In this document: positions 15,827-24,861 of the stretch, one piece after another
How the letters are laid out: the number at the start of each line of letters is the position of its first letter
Numbering within the stretch: the stretch's first letter is position 1
NCBI GenBank assembly: GCA_947493745.1
Contig: CANLSM010000002.1
Span: 372,001-436,000, forward strand
Length of the DNA stretch: 64,000 nt
Source: an uncultured Paracoccaceae bacterium
GTDB taxonomy: Bacteria; Pseudomonadota; Alphaproteobacteria; Rhodobacterales; Rhodobacteraceae
Direction of reading: 5' to 3'
Program-made: the position numbers and the translations under genes
The notes under the pieces: generated by a model
Databases searched by the model: none
Told to the model about the DNA's origin: nothing
Seen by the model: only the letters and a program-made list of their open reading frames with translations

Positions 15827-16279
15827 TCAGAGGGGCAGGGCGGTGGTGTATTTGATCTCCCGCAGCACGAAGGAGGTCTCGGCCGAGGCGACCTCAGGAT
15901 GGTCGAGGATCCGGTTCATGAGGAAGGCTTCATAGGCCGCAATCGTGCTGACCCTGACCATCAGCCGATAATCGTGCGGACCCGAGACCGACTGACATTC
16001 CATGATCTGAGGCGTCGTGGATACCATCCGCTCGAAGGCCGCGCGTCGCTCGGGGCTGTGATCCTTGAGCGTCACGCCGATCAGAACCGCCGTTCCCAGA
16101 CCACATTTTCCCGGATCGGCAAGTGCTACCCGTCCCCGCAGGATGCCCACGGCTTCAAGGCTTTTGATACGCCGCCAGAGGGTCGCCGAAGACAATCCGA
16201 GTTGCTCCGCCATCTCGGCTGACGGCGTTGTGGCATCGGCCTGAAGAAGCGTCAGTATCTCACGATCAATGTCGTCCAT
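15827..16279 (-). CDS. Lrp/AsnC family transcriptional regulator
   Basis: A 150-residue regulator. The helix-turn-helix is at 3-60 ('DREILTLLQADATTPSAEMA', 'LGLSSATLWRRIKSLEAVGI') and the RAM ligand-binding domain at about 65-145 ('VLIGVTLKDHSPERRAAFER', 'HDYRLMVRVSTIAAYEAFL'). It is divergent from phhA across 129 bases rich in short inverted repeats. Such pairs usually have the Lrp protein activating aromatic amino acid hydroxylation in response to phenylalanine or tyrosine; that is inference here. Confidence 0.93.
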   Translation of the reverse strand: MDDIDREILTLLQADATTPSAEMAEQLGLSSATLWRRIKSLEAVGILRGRVALADPGKCGLGTAVLIGVTLKDHSPERRAAFERMVSTTPQIMECQSVSGPHDYRLMVRVSTIAAYEAFLMNRILDHPEVASAETSFVLREIKYTTALPL

Positions 16280-16291
16280 GATAAAACTGTT

Positions 16292-16333
16292 TCACAAATT
16301 TACCCTATGTAAAGAAAATCTTTCAAATTGTGA
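16292..16333. promoter_or_regulatory. inverted repeats in the Lrp-phhA gap (candidate Lrp operator)
   Basis: TCACAA (16292-16297) and TTGTGA (16328-16333) form an inverted pair, and between them TTTACCCTATGTAAA (16299-16313) is itself a 5-bp inverted repeat. The region is AT-rich and lies between two divergent genes, as expected for an Lrp/AsnC binding site. Confidence 0.5.
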
Positions 16334-16408
16334 TGATTCTGGTGGACCTTTGAAATGCGGATTTTTGGGCTGGTGTTATGCTGAGGAATGTAGCTGGAGG
16401 AGATATCC

Positions 16409-17269
16409 GTGGCCGAGATTGCAGCGCCCTTCCGCCGGGAAACCGGCCCGATTGCCGCAGATCACACCATCTCGCAAAACTGGGACCGATACACCGATGA
16501 GGAGCATGCGCGCTGGGATGCCCTCTTCGAGCGGCAGGCGAAGTTGCTTCCCGGACGCGCCTGTCAGGATTTCCTTCATGCCGTTGAGCGGTTGACGCTT
16601 TCGGACAGCGGCATTCCTGATCTGGAACGACTGAGCGACAGGCTGGAACGCATGACCGGATGGCGCGTTGTCGCGGTGCCTGATCTGGTGCCCGACGATG
16701 TGTTCTTTGACCATCTCGCCAACCGGCGCTTCCCCGCCGGGGCCTTCATCCGCGAGGCACATGAGTTTGACTATATCGAGGAGCCCGACATCTTCCATGA
16801 TGTCTTCGGCCATGTGCCGCTGCTGGCCAACCCGGCCTATGCGTCGTTCATGGAGGCTTATGGACGCGGTGGCGCACGCGCCATCGAGATGGGGGCCTTG
16901 CCGATGCTGGCGCGGCTCTACTGGTACACGATCGAGTTCGGTCTGATCGAGGAGGCGGGTGGATTCCGCCTCTTTGGAGCCGGGATCATGTCTTCGCCGA
17001 GGGAAACCAGATTCGCGCTGGAGGATGACAGCCCGAACCGGATCGGCTTCTCTCTGGAGCGGGTCATGAACACCGAATACCGAATCGATGACTTTCAGCA
17101 GATCTATTTTGTGATCCCCGATTTCGAGCAATTGCTGGCATCCACGGCAATTGATTTCGCACCGATTTACGCGACATTTCGGCTTGACAATGCCTATGGG
17201 CCAGAGACCATTCTTGCCAGTGACAGAGTTTTTCACCGTGGAAGTCAGGCCTATTTCTCCGGAACCTAG
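16409..17269 (+). CDS. phhA: phenylalanine 4-monooxygenase
   Basis: A 286-residue pterin-dependent, non-haem iron hydroxylase converting phenylalanine to tyrosine. The iron ligands are visible: His130 and His135 in 'IFHDVFGHVPLL' and Glu176 in 'YWYTIEFGLI'. 'FRLFGAGIMSSPRE' and 'SPNRIGFSLERVMNTEYRID' follow the family. The length matches the bacterial single-domain form without an ACT regulatory domain. It starts at GTG 16409, behind GGAGGAG. The divergent Lrp/AsnC gene is the probable regulator. Confidence 0.95.
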   Translation: MAEIAAPFRRETGPIAADHTISQNWDRYTDEEHARWDALFERQAKLLPGRACQDFLHAVERLTLSDSGIPDLERLSDRLERMTGWRVVAVPDLVPDDVFFDHLANRRFPAGAFIREAHEFDYIEEPDIFHDVFGHVPLLANPAYASFMEAYGRGGARAIEMGALPMLARLYWYTIEFGLIEEAGGFRLFGAGIMSSPRETRFALEDDSPNRIGFSLERVMNTEYRIDDFQQIYFVIPDFEQLLASTAIDFAPIYATFRLDNAYGPETILASDRVFHRGSQAYFSGT

Positions 17270-17602
17270 GCACAAGGTTTCGGTCGCGGACGCATCAGCT
17301 AAATACTTCATATCTATTCTGAAAGTTGCACCAGTGACGACCCACTCGCGACATGGGTTTCGGAGGCGCAGAGCGCATTCCAAGTCTTGAAGCAGCGCCC
17401 CGCGTATACATTATTTGCTTAATTATTAGGCAGTTAGATGAATTTACCTTGGTGCTTCATTCCGGGGCTTCGCCTCTTTTTGGTCACAGTTTGAGGTAGA
17501 AAGTCGCCTGTTGTTGGATAGTAACGCTGCTGCGAGCTTGCCTGAATACTTTTGAAGGAAAGAAAGGGATTGTTCGCCCGGCATTAATAATTGGGTGAAG
17601 AG
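17270..17602 (+). other. gene-free region between phhA and the PilJ-domain gene
   Basis: No gene is seen in these 333 bases. They hold a probable terminator (17464-17481) and AT-rich stretches at 17403-17445 and 17575-17600; the second could contain the promoter of the next gene. Confidence 0.4.
17464..17481 (+). terminator. probable terminator downstream of phhA
   Basis: The stem GGGGC (17464-17468) / GCCTC (17472-17476, one G-T pair) with loop TTC is followed by TTTTT. It lies about 195 bases past phhA, so the transcript would have a long tail. Confidence 0.5.
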
Positions 17603-18526
17603 ATGAAGAGTAAAGTGCTTAACAGTGTAACACGTACACTTGCAATAGCAGCGATAGGCCTCGGCGCATCTGCTGCAATTCATGGCCCGGCGAAGGCGCA
17701 GGGTATCGAAGTCACTCCCCTTACTGTTGCAAAACGCATTGATATCGCCGGACGCCAGCGGATGCTGACCCAGCGCATGGCGAAGTTTCTTTGCTACGCG
17801 CGCTCCGGTGTCGATGCCGTCGAAAACGTGGAGAAGCTTGTGGGGGCGAAGAATCTCTATCAGGCATCGCACAAGGGATTTGCCTTCGGAGATGAAGAGA
17901 TCGGTCTGTTTGAGGAAACGGAAGAAAGTGTCATCCGCGTCTGGCGGGATGTCGATCTTCTGTGGGTTCCGCTCGGCAAGATCTATGACGCCGCACTTGC
18001 TGGCGAACCGGTCGAAGAGGATGATTTCGACTATACGATGCGGCTGACCGGCGAGGTCATGAGCCGCAACAATGACATGGTTGCGCAGCTGCGTGCCGCC
18101 TATGCCGACGATATCGGTGCGGGTGGCATGGGAGCCGCCGTTCTGATCGACCTCTACGGGCGTCAGCGAATGCTGTCCCAAAAGCTCTCCAAGGAGGTCT
18201 GTCTGGCATCTTCGGGGCACCGCATTGATGAGACACGGGCCGAGCTGCGGGAAACCCTGAAACTGTTCGAGACGTCCCTGCGGGCCTTCATCGAAGGTCT
18301 GCCGATTGCAGGTATCCCGGCAGCGCCGTCGCCCGAAATCCGGGCGCAGCTTGAGGTTGCCAACAGCCACTGGGTTCCTGTCAGAACGATTGCCGTGTCA
18401 GTCTCGGAAGGACGAGGCGTCTCGCTGAGCGACCTCTCGGCTTTCGCTAAGGCCATGGATACTTTCCTGCCGGAAATGAACAAGGCGGTTGTCATGCTGG
18501 AAGAGTTCGAGGCGGCAAGCAGCTGA
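17603..18526 (+). CDS. secreted protein with duplicated PilJ/NIT-like sensor domain
   Basis: A 307-residue protein with a signal peptide (cleavage after 'GPAKAQ'). It contains two copies of the type IV pili methyl-accepting chemotaxis transducer N-terminal motif: 'KRIDIAGRQRMLTQRMAKF' at about 43-61 and 'DLYGRQRMLSQKLSKEVCL' at about 183-201. This helical domain is usually the periplasmic sensor of PilJ or NarX-type receptors, but here there is no membrane anchor or signalling module. It may act as a free periplasmic ligand-binding partner. ATG 17603 is preferred over TTG 17591. A strong terminator follows. Confidence 0.8.
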   Translation: MKSKVLNSVTRTLAIAAIGLGASAAIHGPAKAQGIEVTPLTVAKRIDIAGRQRMLTQRMAKFLCYARSGVDAVENVEKLVGAKNLYQASHKGFAFGDEEIGLFEETEESVIRVWRDVDLLWVPLGKIYDAALAGEPVEEDDFDYTMRLTGEVMSRNNDMVAQLRAAYADDIGAGGMGAAVLIDLYGRQRMLSQKLSKEVCLASSGHRIDETRAELRETLKLFETSLRAFIEGLPIAGIPAAPSPEIRAQLEVANSHWVPVRTIAVSVSEGRGVSLSDLSAFAKAMDTFLPEMNKAVVMLEEFEAASS

Positions 18527-18577
18527 TCAACGGCTCTCGCATCGCTGAGGCGGGAGATATCGAAATAGCATTGACCT

Positions 18578-18621
18578 CCCCGCCGGTGGCATCGTTCTTT
18601 GCCTCCGGCGGGGATATTTTT
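18578..18621 (+). terminator. Rho-independent terminator after the PilJ-domain gene
   Basis: A perfect 9-bp stem CCCCGCCGG (18578-18586) / CCGGCGGGG (18605-18613) with an 18-base loop is followed by ATATTTTTT. It also separates this gene from the convergent coxL-like gene. Confidence 0.8.
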
Positions 18622-18639
18622 TGAAAAATAAAGGGGCTG

Positions 18640-20937
18640 CTATTCGGCGGCCCGGATGGTTCGATTTTGCAGCCATGTCCACATGCGCAAGGGCGTGAGC
18701 GGCATATCCACCCGTGTCACGCCCTGGTCCCAGACCGCGTCGAGCGCTGCGTTGGTGACAGCGGCAAGTGCGCCGACGGTGCCTGCCTCGCCACAGCCCT
18801 TCATGCCGATATCGTTGGCGGTCGACGGGATCAATTCTGCGTGAAAGGGCATCATCGGAAGATCATCGGCGCGCGGCATGGCGTAGTCCATGAAGGTGCC
18901 CGACAGAAGCTGGCCGGTTTCATCATAGACCACCTGTTCGGTGATGGCCTGCCCGATGCCCTGGGCTACGCCGCCATGGACCTGACCCTCGGCCAGCATC
19001 GGGTTCATCAGCACGCCGAAATCATCGACGACGGTGTATTTCACGCATCTGGTGACACCGGTCTCTGGGTCGATCTCGACTTCCGCGAAATGGGCACCAT
19101 TGGGGAAGGAGCGGGCCGGGACCGTGATCTCCATCTCCGTGGTCAGCAGGTTTGTCTTGCCTTCGCGCCGGGCGCGGCCCGCAAGGGTGATCATATCGAC
19201 CGACCGGTCTGTACCCGCAACGCGGAAGGCGCCGTCCTCGAAGACCAGATCTGCGCTCGCGACCTCCAGCTCCTCCTCGGCCAGAGGGCGGAAGCGGGTG
19301 ATCATCTCGTCGGCGGTGGCGTTGATCGAGTTGCCCTGCATGGTGACCGAGCGGGAGCCGCCCGTGCCGCCACCCTTTGCAATCAGGTCGCTGTCGCCCT
19401 GAATGAAGCGCACCTTGTCAAACGGGATGCCGGCGCGCTGGTGCAGGATCTGGGCGAAGACCGTCTCATGCCCCTGACCGTTGGACTGGGTGCCGACATA
19501 AAGCTCAACCATGCCGTCGTCGGCAAAGGCGATCTTGGTGGTCTCGTTCTGATCGCCGAGGATGCTTTCGATGTAATAGGCGAGCCCAAGGCCACGCAGT
19601 TTGCCCGATTTCGCGCTTTCAGACTTGCGCGCGGGGAAGCCTGCGAGATCGGCTTCTTTCACGGCCCGGTCGAGCACGCGGTCGAAATCGCCGACATCGT
19701 AAATCTCGCCTGAGACTGCCGTGTAGGGCATGGCCGAGGCCGGGATGAAGTTGCGACGACGCAGCTCCAGCGGATCGAGGCCGAGCACCCGTGCCGAATA
19801 GTCCATGAGACGTTCGATGACGTAGATCGCCTCGGGCCGCCCGGCCCCGCGATAGGCATCGATCTGGGTTGTGTTGGTGAAAACGCCCTGCACATCGAAG
19901 AACACGGTCTGAACATCATAGACGCCGGTGAGCACCTTCAGCGCCAGATCGGTCTGGATATACTGGGCGAAGGTGGAAATATAGGCGCCCATATTGGCGA
20001 CTGAATTGATGCGCACAGCCGTGAGCTTGTGATCGGCGTCGAAGGCGGCTTCGGCCCGTGTGACGAGGTCACGACCGCCATTGTCCGACAGCATCGCCTC
20101 GCCGCGGTCAGACATCCAGCGCACCGGGCGACCCAGTTCCTTCGCGGCCAGGGCGACGCAGAAATACTCCGGATAGTCAAAGGCCTTCATGCCGAAGCCA
20201 CCGCCCACGTCGGGGTTGGTGACGCGCACATCGTCTAACTTCATGCCAAGCTTCCTGGCAAGCGCCGCCTTGGTGCCCCACACGCCCTGGCCGTTATAGG
20301 AGAAGTGCAACCGCCCCTCGACCATCTCGGCGAAACAGCCGCGCGGCTCCATCGAGTTGGCGATGATGCGATTGTCCTCCATCTCCATCGAGACGGTGTG
20401 GGCGGCGCTCTCGAACGCGGCCCTGGTTGCATCCTCATCGCCGTAGGCCCAGTCAAACACCAGATTGTCGGGGGCATCATCATAGATCGCGGGTCCGCCG
20501 ATGGCGGTTTCCAGATGCACCGGAAGCTCCTCGAAATCAAAAAGGATCATCTCTGCCGCATCAAGCGCCTGCTGACGGGTCTCGGCGATGATCATGGCCA
20601 GCGGCTCGCCCGCAAAGCGCACACGCGCCTCCGCCAGAATGGGGCGTCGCGGAGCCGCCCCCTTGGTGCCGTCGCGGTTCTGGATCACATCGAAATCCAT
20701 GGCGTTCTCGAGTTTGCCGTCCAGATCAGCCGCGGTCAGCACGAGATGGACGCCGTCCGCCTCGCGCGCATCCGCAACATCGAGCTCCGAGATCGTGCCA
20801 TGCGCGACAGGTGAGCGAAAGAAGGCCGCGAAAAGTGCGCCTTCGGGCGTGATGTCATCCACATAACGGCCCTCGCCTTTCAAAAGGCGGACGTCTTCTT
20901 TGCGCAGGGCAGACTGGCTGATACCGAACTTGCTCAT
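18640..20937 (-). CDS. xanthine dehydrogenase-family molybdopterin-binding subunit, form II CoxL-like
   Basis: A 765-residue large subunit of the molybdenum hydroxylase family. 'LRKEDVRLLKGEGRYVDDI' opens the protein, 'GGGFGMKAFDYPEYF' and 'GTGGSRSVTMQGNS' line the Mo-cofactor site, and the C-terminal 'MKGCGEAGTVGA' holds the catalytic Glu (GE-AG). The active-site loop reads 'AYRGAGRPEA', the form II (BMS) signature, not AYRCSFR of true aerobic CO dehydrogenase, so CO oxidation is unlikely. The usual medium (FAD) and small (Fe-S) subunit genes are absent on both sides, making this an orphan. Substrate unknown. Confidence 0.9.
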   Translation of the reverse strand: MSKFGISQSALRKEDVRLLKGEGRYVDDITPEGALFAAFFRSPVAHGTISELDVADAREADGVHLVLTAADLDGKLENAMDFDVIQNRDGTKGAAPRRPILAEARVRFAGEPLAMIIAETRQQALDAAEMILFDFEELPVHLETAIGGPAIYDDAPDNLVFDWAYGDEDATRAAFESAAHTVSMEMEDNRIIANSMEPRGCFAEMVEGRLHFSYNGQGVWGTKAALARKLGMKLDDVRVTNPDVGGGFGMKAFDYPEYFCVALAAKELGRPVRWMSDRGEAMLSDNGGRDLVTRAEAAFDADHKLTAVRINSVANMGAYISTFAQYIQTDLALKVLTGVYDVQTVFFDVQGVFTNTTQIDAYRGAGRPEAIYVIERLMDYSARVLGLDPLELRRRNFIPASAMPYTAVSGEIYDVGDFDRVLDRAVKEADLAGFPARKSESAKSGKLRGLGLAYYIESILGDQNETTKIAFADDGMVELYVGTQSNGQGHETVFAQILHQRAGIPFDKVRFIQGDSDLIAKGGGTGGSRSVTMQGNSINATADEMITRFRPLAEEELEVASADLVFEDGAFRVAGTDRSVDMITLAGRARREGKTNLLTTEMEITVPARSFPNGAHFAEVEIDPETGVTRCVKYTVVDDFGVLMNPMLAEGQVHGGVAQGIGQAITEQVVYDETGQLLSGTFMDYAMPRADDLPMMPFHAELIPSTANDIGMKGCGEAGTVGALAAVTNAALDAVWDQGVTRVDMPLTPLRMWTWLQNRTIRAAE

Positions 20938-21223
20938 AGGAAGTCACCTTTTTGGGGAAGTGAGTCTGATGTGCCTAGGATAATGCCTCAGGTCGCAAGG
21001 TAAACCACCGGATGCGACACCTGACGTTTAACCGTGGATTTCTGCGACCGGTATGACAATCCCCGGCACCCATGTGACCCAGCCGGACCCTTGGAAATGG
21101 AACCTCGGAAACGCGATAGGTTGTCTTGACGTCATCAACTCGTCTTTGCGGCACTCTATGCTCTTTTCCTTACCACACCGCCGCGCTACAAGGCGAGCCG
21201 ACAGCGAGATCAGGTGACCAGAC

Positions 21224-24124
21224 ATGGCGATGGAAAAAAACTTTGACGCGGCCGCGTCCGAGACGGCGATTTACGCGGCGTGGGAGGCGATGGGGGCGTT
21301 TCGTGCCGGGGCGAATGCGTCGCGCGACGAGACCTTCTGCATCATGATCCCGCCGCCCAATGTCACGGGCTCGCTGCATATGGGGCATGCGTTCAACAAC
21401 ACGTTGCAGGACATCCTTGTGCGTTGGCACCGGATGCGCGGCTTTGACACGCTCTGGCAGCCGGGGCTCGACCATGCGGGCATCGCGACCCAGATGGTCG
21501 TCGAGCGGCAACTGGCCGAGGCCGGCAACGAAGGTCGGCGCGAAATGGGCCGCGAGAAGTTCCTCGAAAAGGTCTGGGAATGGAAAGAGCAGTCGGGCGG
21601 CACCATCGTCGGTCAGCTGAAACGGCTGGGTGCAAGTTGCGACTGGGACCGCGAAGCCTTTACGATGAACGAGAATTTCCAGAAGGCGGTCATTCAGGTC
21701 TTTGTCGATCTCTACCACAAGGGGCTGATCTACAAAGGCAAACGGCTGGTCAACTGGGATCCGCATTTCGAGACCGCGATCTCCGACCTTGAGGTCGAGA
21801 ACATCGAGAAGGACGGTCACTTCTGGCACTTCAAATACCCGCTGGCGGATGGCGAGACCTATACCTATGTCGAGAAGGACGAGGACGGCAACGTCACGTT
21901 GAGCGAGGAGCGGGACTACATCTCGATTGCCACGACCCGGCCCGAGACGATGCTGGGCGACGGCGCGGTGGCGGTGCATCCCGATGACGCCCGCTACGCG
22001 CCGATTGTCGGCAAGATGGTGCATCTGCCGCTTTGCGACCGGCTGATCCCGATCATCACGGATGACTACCCGGACCCGGATTTTGGCTCGGGTGCCGTGA
22101 AGATCACCGGTGCGCATGATTTCAACGATTACGACGTGGCAATGCGCAACGACATCCCGCTCTACCCGCTGATGGACACAAAGGGTGTGATGCGCGCCGA
22201 TGAGGCCGAGGATAATCTGGTGCCTTTGAAGTATCGTGGCATGGACCGGTTTGAGGCGCGAAAGGCGGTTGTGGCCGACATCGATGCACAGGGTCTGATG
22301 ATCGCGGTTGAAGACAAGAAAATCGTCCAACCCTTTGGTGACCGGTCAAAAGTCGTGATCGAGCCGATGTTGACGGACCAGTGGTTCGTCGATGCCAAGA
22401 AGCTCGCCGGTCCGGCACTGGAGGCGGTCAAATCGGGCCGCACAAAGATCCTGCCCGAGCAGGACCGCAAGGTCTACAATCACTGGATGGAGAATATCGA
22501 GCCCTGGACGATCTCCCGCCAGCTCTGGTGGGGGCATCAAGTGCCGGTGTGGTATGGGCCTGCATTGCGTGAACCCGAGGAGATCTCTCCCTGGAAAGGC
22601 GTTCCCTATAAGGAACTGCCTCCGGCGGCATCTCTCGACTACGAAACGGATCCGGTGAGTTTCTGCGGACTGGATCAAGCCTCCGTGCGGAGTCAGGCAG
22701 CAAAGTACTACGCAAAGGCTGGCTTCACCGAGGAAGACATCTGGTTTTCGGAGAACTTCATCGGTTCCCGACACAATGGCGGCAACCCGGACTCCGAACA
22801 CCCCGAACTCACCCGCGACCCCGATGTCCTCGACACTTGGTTCTCGTCGGGTCTCTGGCCCATCGGCACATTAGGATGGCCCGATAACACACCGGAACTG
22901 CAGAAATATTTTCCGACCAGCACCCTGATCACCGGCTTTGACATCATCTTCTTCTGGGTCGCCCGGATGATGATGATGCAATTGGAAGTCGTCAAACAGG
23001 TGCCGTTTGACACAGTCTATGTCCATGCGCTCGTCCGTGACGAGAAGGGCAAGAAGATGTCGAAATCGCTGGGCAACGTTCTCGACCCGCTGGAACTGAT
23101 CGACGAATACGGGGCCGATGCGGTGCGGTTTACGCTGACCGCCATGGCGGCGATGGGGCGGGACCTGAAGCTCTCGACCGAGCGGATTGCGGGCTATCGC
23201 AACTTCGGCACCAAGCTCTGGAATGCGGCGCGGTTCGCGGAGATGAACGAGTGCTTTGCCCAGACCCCTTCGGCCACGCCGCCCAAGGCCACCCAGACCG
23301 TCAACAAATGGATCATCGGCGAGACGGCGCGCGCGGTACAAGCGACCGATGATGCACTCACCGCCTACCGATTCAACGATGCGGCCAACGGGCTCTACGA
23401 GTTTGTGTGGAAGAAGGTCTGTGACTGGTATGTTGAGTTCGCAAAGCCGCTCCTGCAATCCGATGACCCGGACGTGAAGGCCGAGACGCAGGCCGTGATG
23501 GCCTGGACCATCGACCAGTGCCTGATCCTGCTCCATCCGTTCATGCCGTTCATCACGGAAAAGCTCTGGGGTGATCTCGCGACACGCCAGACGATGCTGG
23601 TCCATGGCGACTGGCCGGAGTTGCCGGGTGATCTGTCCGACGCTGATGCTGACAGGGAAATGGGCTGGGTGATCGGCCTGATCGAGGCCATCCGCTCGAC
23701 CCGGACCGAGCTGCGGGTGCCCGCCGGGGCCAAAATCCCGCTGATCGAACTGGGACTGGACGATGCGGCCTCTGGCGCGTTGGAGCGCAACCGCACCCTC
23801 ATCGCCCGGCTGGCCCGTGTCTCCGAGTTCCAGACGGCTGAGACTGCGCCCAAAGGGGCAGTCACCTTGCCGGTTCAGGGCGGCGCCTTCTGTCTGCCAT
23901 TGGGAGACGTCATCGACGTGAGCGAGGAACTGGCCCGTCTCGACAAGGCGCTTGGCAAGCTCACCAAGGAGATCGGCGGGCTCAAGGGCAAGCTCTCAAA
24001 CGAGAAGTTTCTCGCAAATGCGCCTGAGGATGTCGTCGCCGATCAGCGGGAACGCCTGAACGTGGCCGAAGATGAAGCGCTGAAATTGCAGGAGGCAAAG
24101 GTCAGGCTGGTCGAACTCGCCTGA
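21224..24124 (+). CDS. valS: valine--tRNA ligase
   Basis: A 966-residue class I aminoacyl-tRNA synthetase charging tRNA-Val. The HIGH-type motif is '[15 protein letters not shown]' (HMGH at 52-55), the editing domain contains '[17 protein letters not shown]', the second class I signature is '[11 protein letters not shown]', and the C-terminal coiled coil is '[17 protein letters not shown]'. The start ATG 21224 gives the family N-terminus ([10 protein letters not shown]). The 286 bases upstream hold no gene; the promoter is not obvious. Confidence 0.97.
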   Translation: MAMEKNFDAAASETAIYAAWEAMGAFRAGANASRDETFCIMIPPPNVTGSLHMGHAFNNTLQDILVRWHRMRGFDTLWQPGLDHAGIATQMVVERQLAEAGNEGRREMGREKFLEKVWEWKEQSGGTIVGQLKRLGASCDWDREAFTMNENFQKAVIQVFVDLYHKGLIYKGKRLVNWDPHFETAISDLEVENIEKDGHFWHFKYPLADGETYTYVEKDEDGNVTLSEERDYISIATTRPETMLGDGAVAVHPDDARYAPIVGKMVHLPLCDRLIPIITDDYPDPDFGSGAVKITGAHDFNDYDVAMRNDIPLYPLMDTKGVMRADEAEDNLVPLKYRGMDRFEARKAVVADIDAQGLMIAVEDKKIVQPFGDRSKVVIEPMLTDQWFVDAKKLAGPALEAVKSGRTKILPEQDRKVYNHWMENIEPWTISRQLWWGHQVPVWYGPALREPEEISPWKGVPYKELPPAASLDYETDPVSFCGLDQASVRSQAAKYYAKAGFTEEDIWFSENFIGSRHNGGNPDSEHPELTRDPDVLDTWFSSGLWPIGTLGWPDNTPELQKYFPTSTLITGFDIIFFWVARMMMMQLEVVKQVPFDTVYVHALVRDEKGKKMSKSLGNVLDPLELIDEYGADAVRFTLTAMAAMGRDLKLSTERIAGYRNFGTKLWNAARFAEMNECFAQTPSATPPKATQTVNKWIIGETARAVQATDDALTAYRFNDAANGLYEFVWKKVCDWYVEFAKPLLQSDDPDVKAETQAVMAWTIDQCLILLHPFMPFITEKLWGDLATRQTMLVHGDWPELPGDLSDADADREMGWVIGLIEAIRSTRTELRVPAGAKIPLIELGLDDAASGALERNRTLIARLARVSEFQTAETAPKGAVTLPVQGGAFCLPLGDVIDVSEELARLDKALGKLTKEIGGLKGKLSNEKFLANAPEDVVADQRERLNVAEDEALKLQEAKVRLVELA

Positions 24125-24130
24125 GGCCCC

Positions 24131-24147
24131 GCCCGGTCCGACCGGGC
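24131..24147. terminator. hairpin between valS and a convergent gene
   Basis: GCCCGGT (24131-24137) pairs perfectly with ACCGGGC (24141-24147) across a 3-base loop, between the valS stop and the stop of the minus-strand gene at 24160. There is no T tract, so terminator function is tentative. Confidence 0.4.
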
Positions 24148-24159
24148 AGGGCATGCGTC

Positions 24160-24546
24160 TTAGTTGGCCGCCAGGTTGACGACCTTGAGCATGTCGGATG
24201 TTGTCAGATAGGTTGCATCCAGATGGTTCTGCATCGCGGCAAGCTGCGCGATCTGGGTCTGGATCTCGGCGGAGATCGCGCTGACCTCGTTCGAGAGAGC
24301 CGCCGCCGCATCGTACTGGCCGCCGGCCTGCGCTTCCTTCAACTGGCCGTTCAGTTCCTGAATGCGGGCGCTGGACTGGGCAATCGCCTCGATCTGCGAC
24401 TGGAAGGTGGAGTTCATGCTGACCGCATGATCAAGCATGCTGTTCACCGCAATGACATTGGGGGCGACCGGCGCGTCGCCGTCCTGCGCGAATGCGCCGG
24501 TGGTCATGGCCAGCACTAATCCGGCCGCAAATGTTGACTTCCACAT
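24160..24546 (-). CDS. small secreted coiled-coil protein
   Basis: A 128-residue protein starting at ATG 24546 (MWKSTFAAG), with AGGAG seven bases upstream and a clear signal peptide (cleavage after 'TTGAFA'). The mature part is almost all helical and rich in Gln, Ala and Ser, with heptad-like segments 'IQELNGQLKEAQAGGQYDAA' and 'SAISAEIQTQIAQLAAMQ'. No cysteine or known motif. It is probably a periplasmic structural or adaptor protein; I do not recognise a named family. Confidence 0.75.
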   Translation of the reverse strand: MWKSTFAAGLVLAMTTGAFAQDGDAPVAPNVIAVNSMLDHAVSMNSTFQSQIEAIAQSSARIQELNGQLKEAQAGGQYDAAAALSNEVSAISAEIQTQIAQLAAMQNHLDATYLTTSDMLKVVNLAAN

Positions 24547-24861
24547 GGGGTAACTCCTGAACTGGTTCGGACAACACGAGCGAATGCACACGTTCCGCGT
24601 CCGTGGTTGAAATAATATTGCGATTGGTCCGCGATGCGGCCCGCCATCGCAACCTGCTAGTTTCGCCATTGGGCGAAAAGGTGGCCGATTTAGGGGGTAA
24701 CTGTGTCTAAATTACCGCAAGATCGTCTTTCAAGCCGGTGGGATCACTCCGAAAATTGACACCGATCGTGTCACGGACATCGAGCGGTGTTTGCAGACTT
24801 GCTGATTTTGCGCGCGCGGATTACTTCTCGGGAGATGTTATCCGCAGGGCTGGACCAAACA
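24547..24861 (+). promoter_or_regulatory. intergenic region before folB with two inverted repeats
   Basis: No separate gene was found. TTTCGCC (24661-24667) and GGCGAAA (24672-24678) form a tight hairpin. TGACAC (24757-24762) and GTGTCA (24768-24773) form a perfect 6-bp inverted repeat about 90 bases before the chosen folB start. The second looks like a dimer operator. A GTG at 24787 would lengthen FolB by 25 residues. Confidence 0.4.

Noticed and set aside
18640-20937. Aerobic carbon monoxide dehydrogenase (form I)
   Set aside because: The active-site loop is AYRGAGR rather than AYRCSFR and partner subunits are missing.
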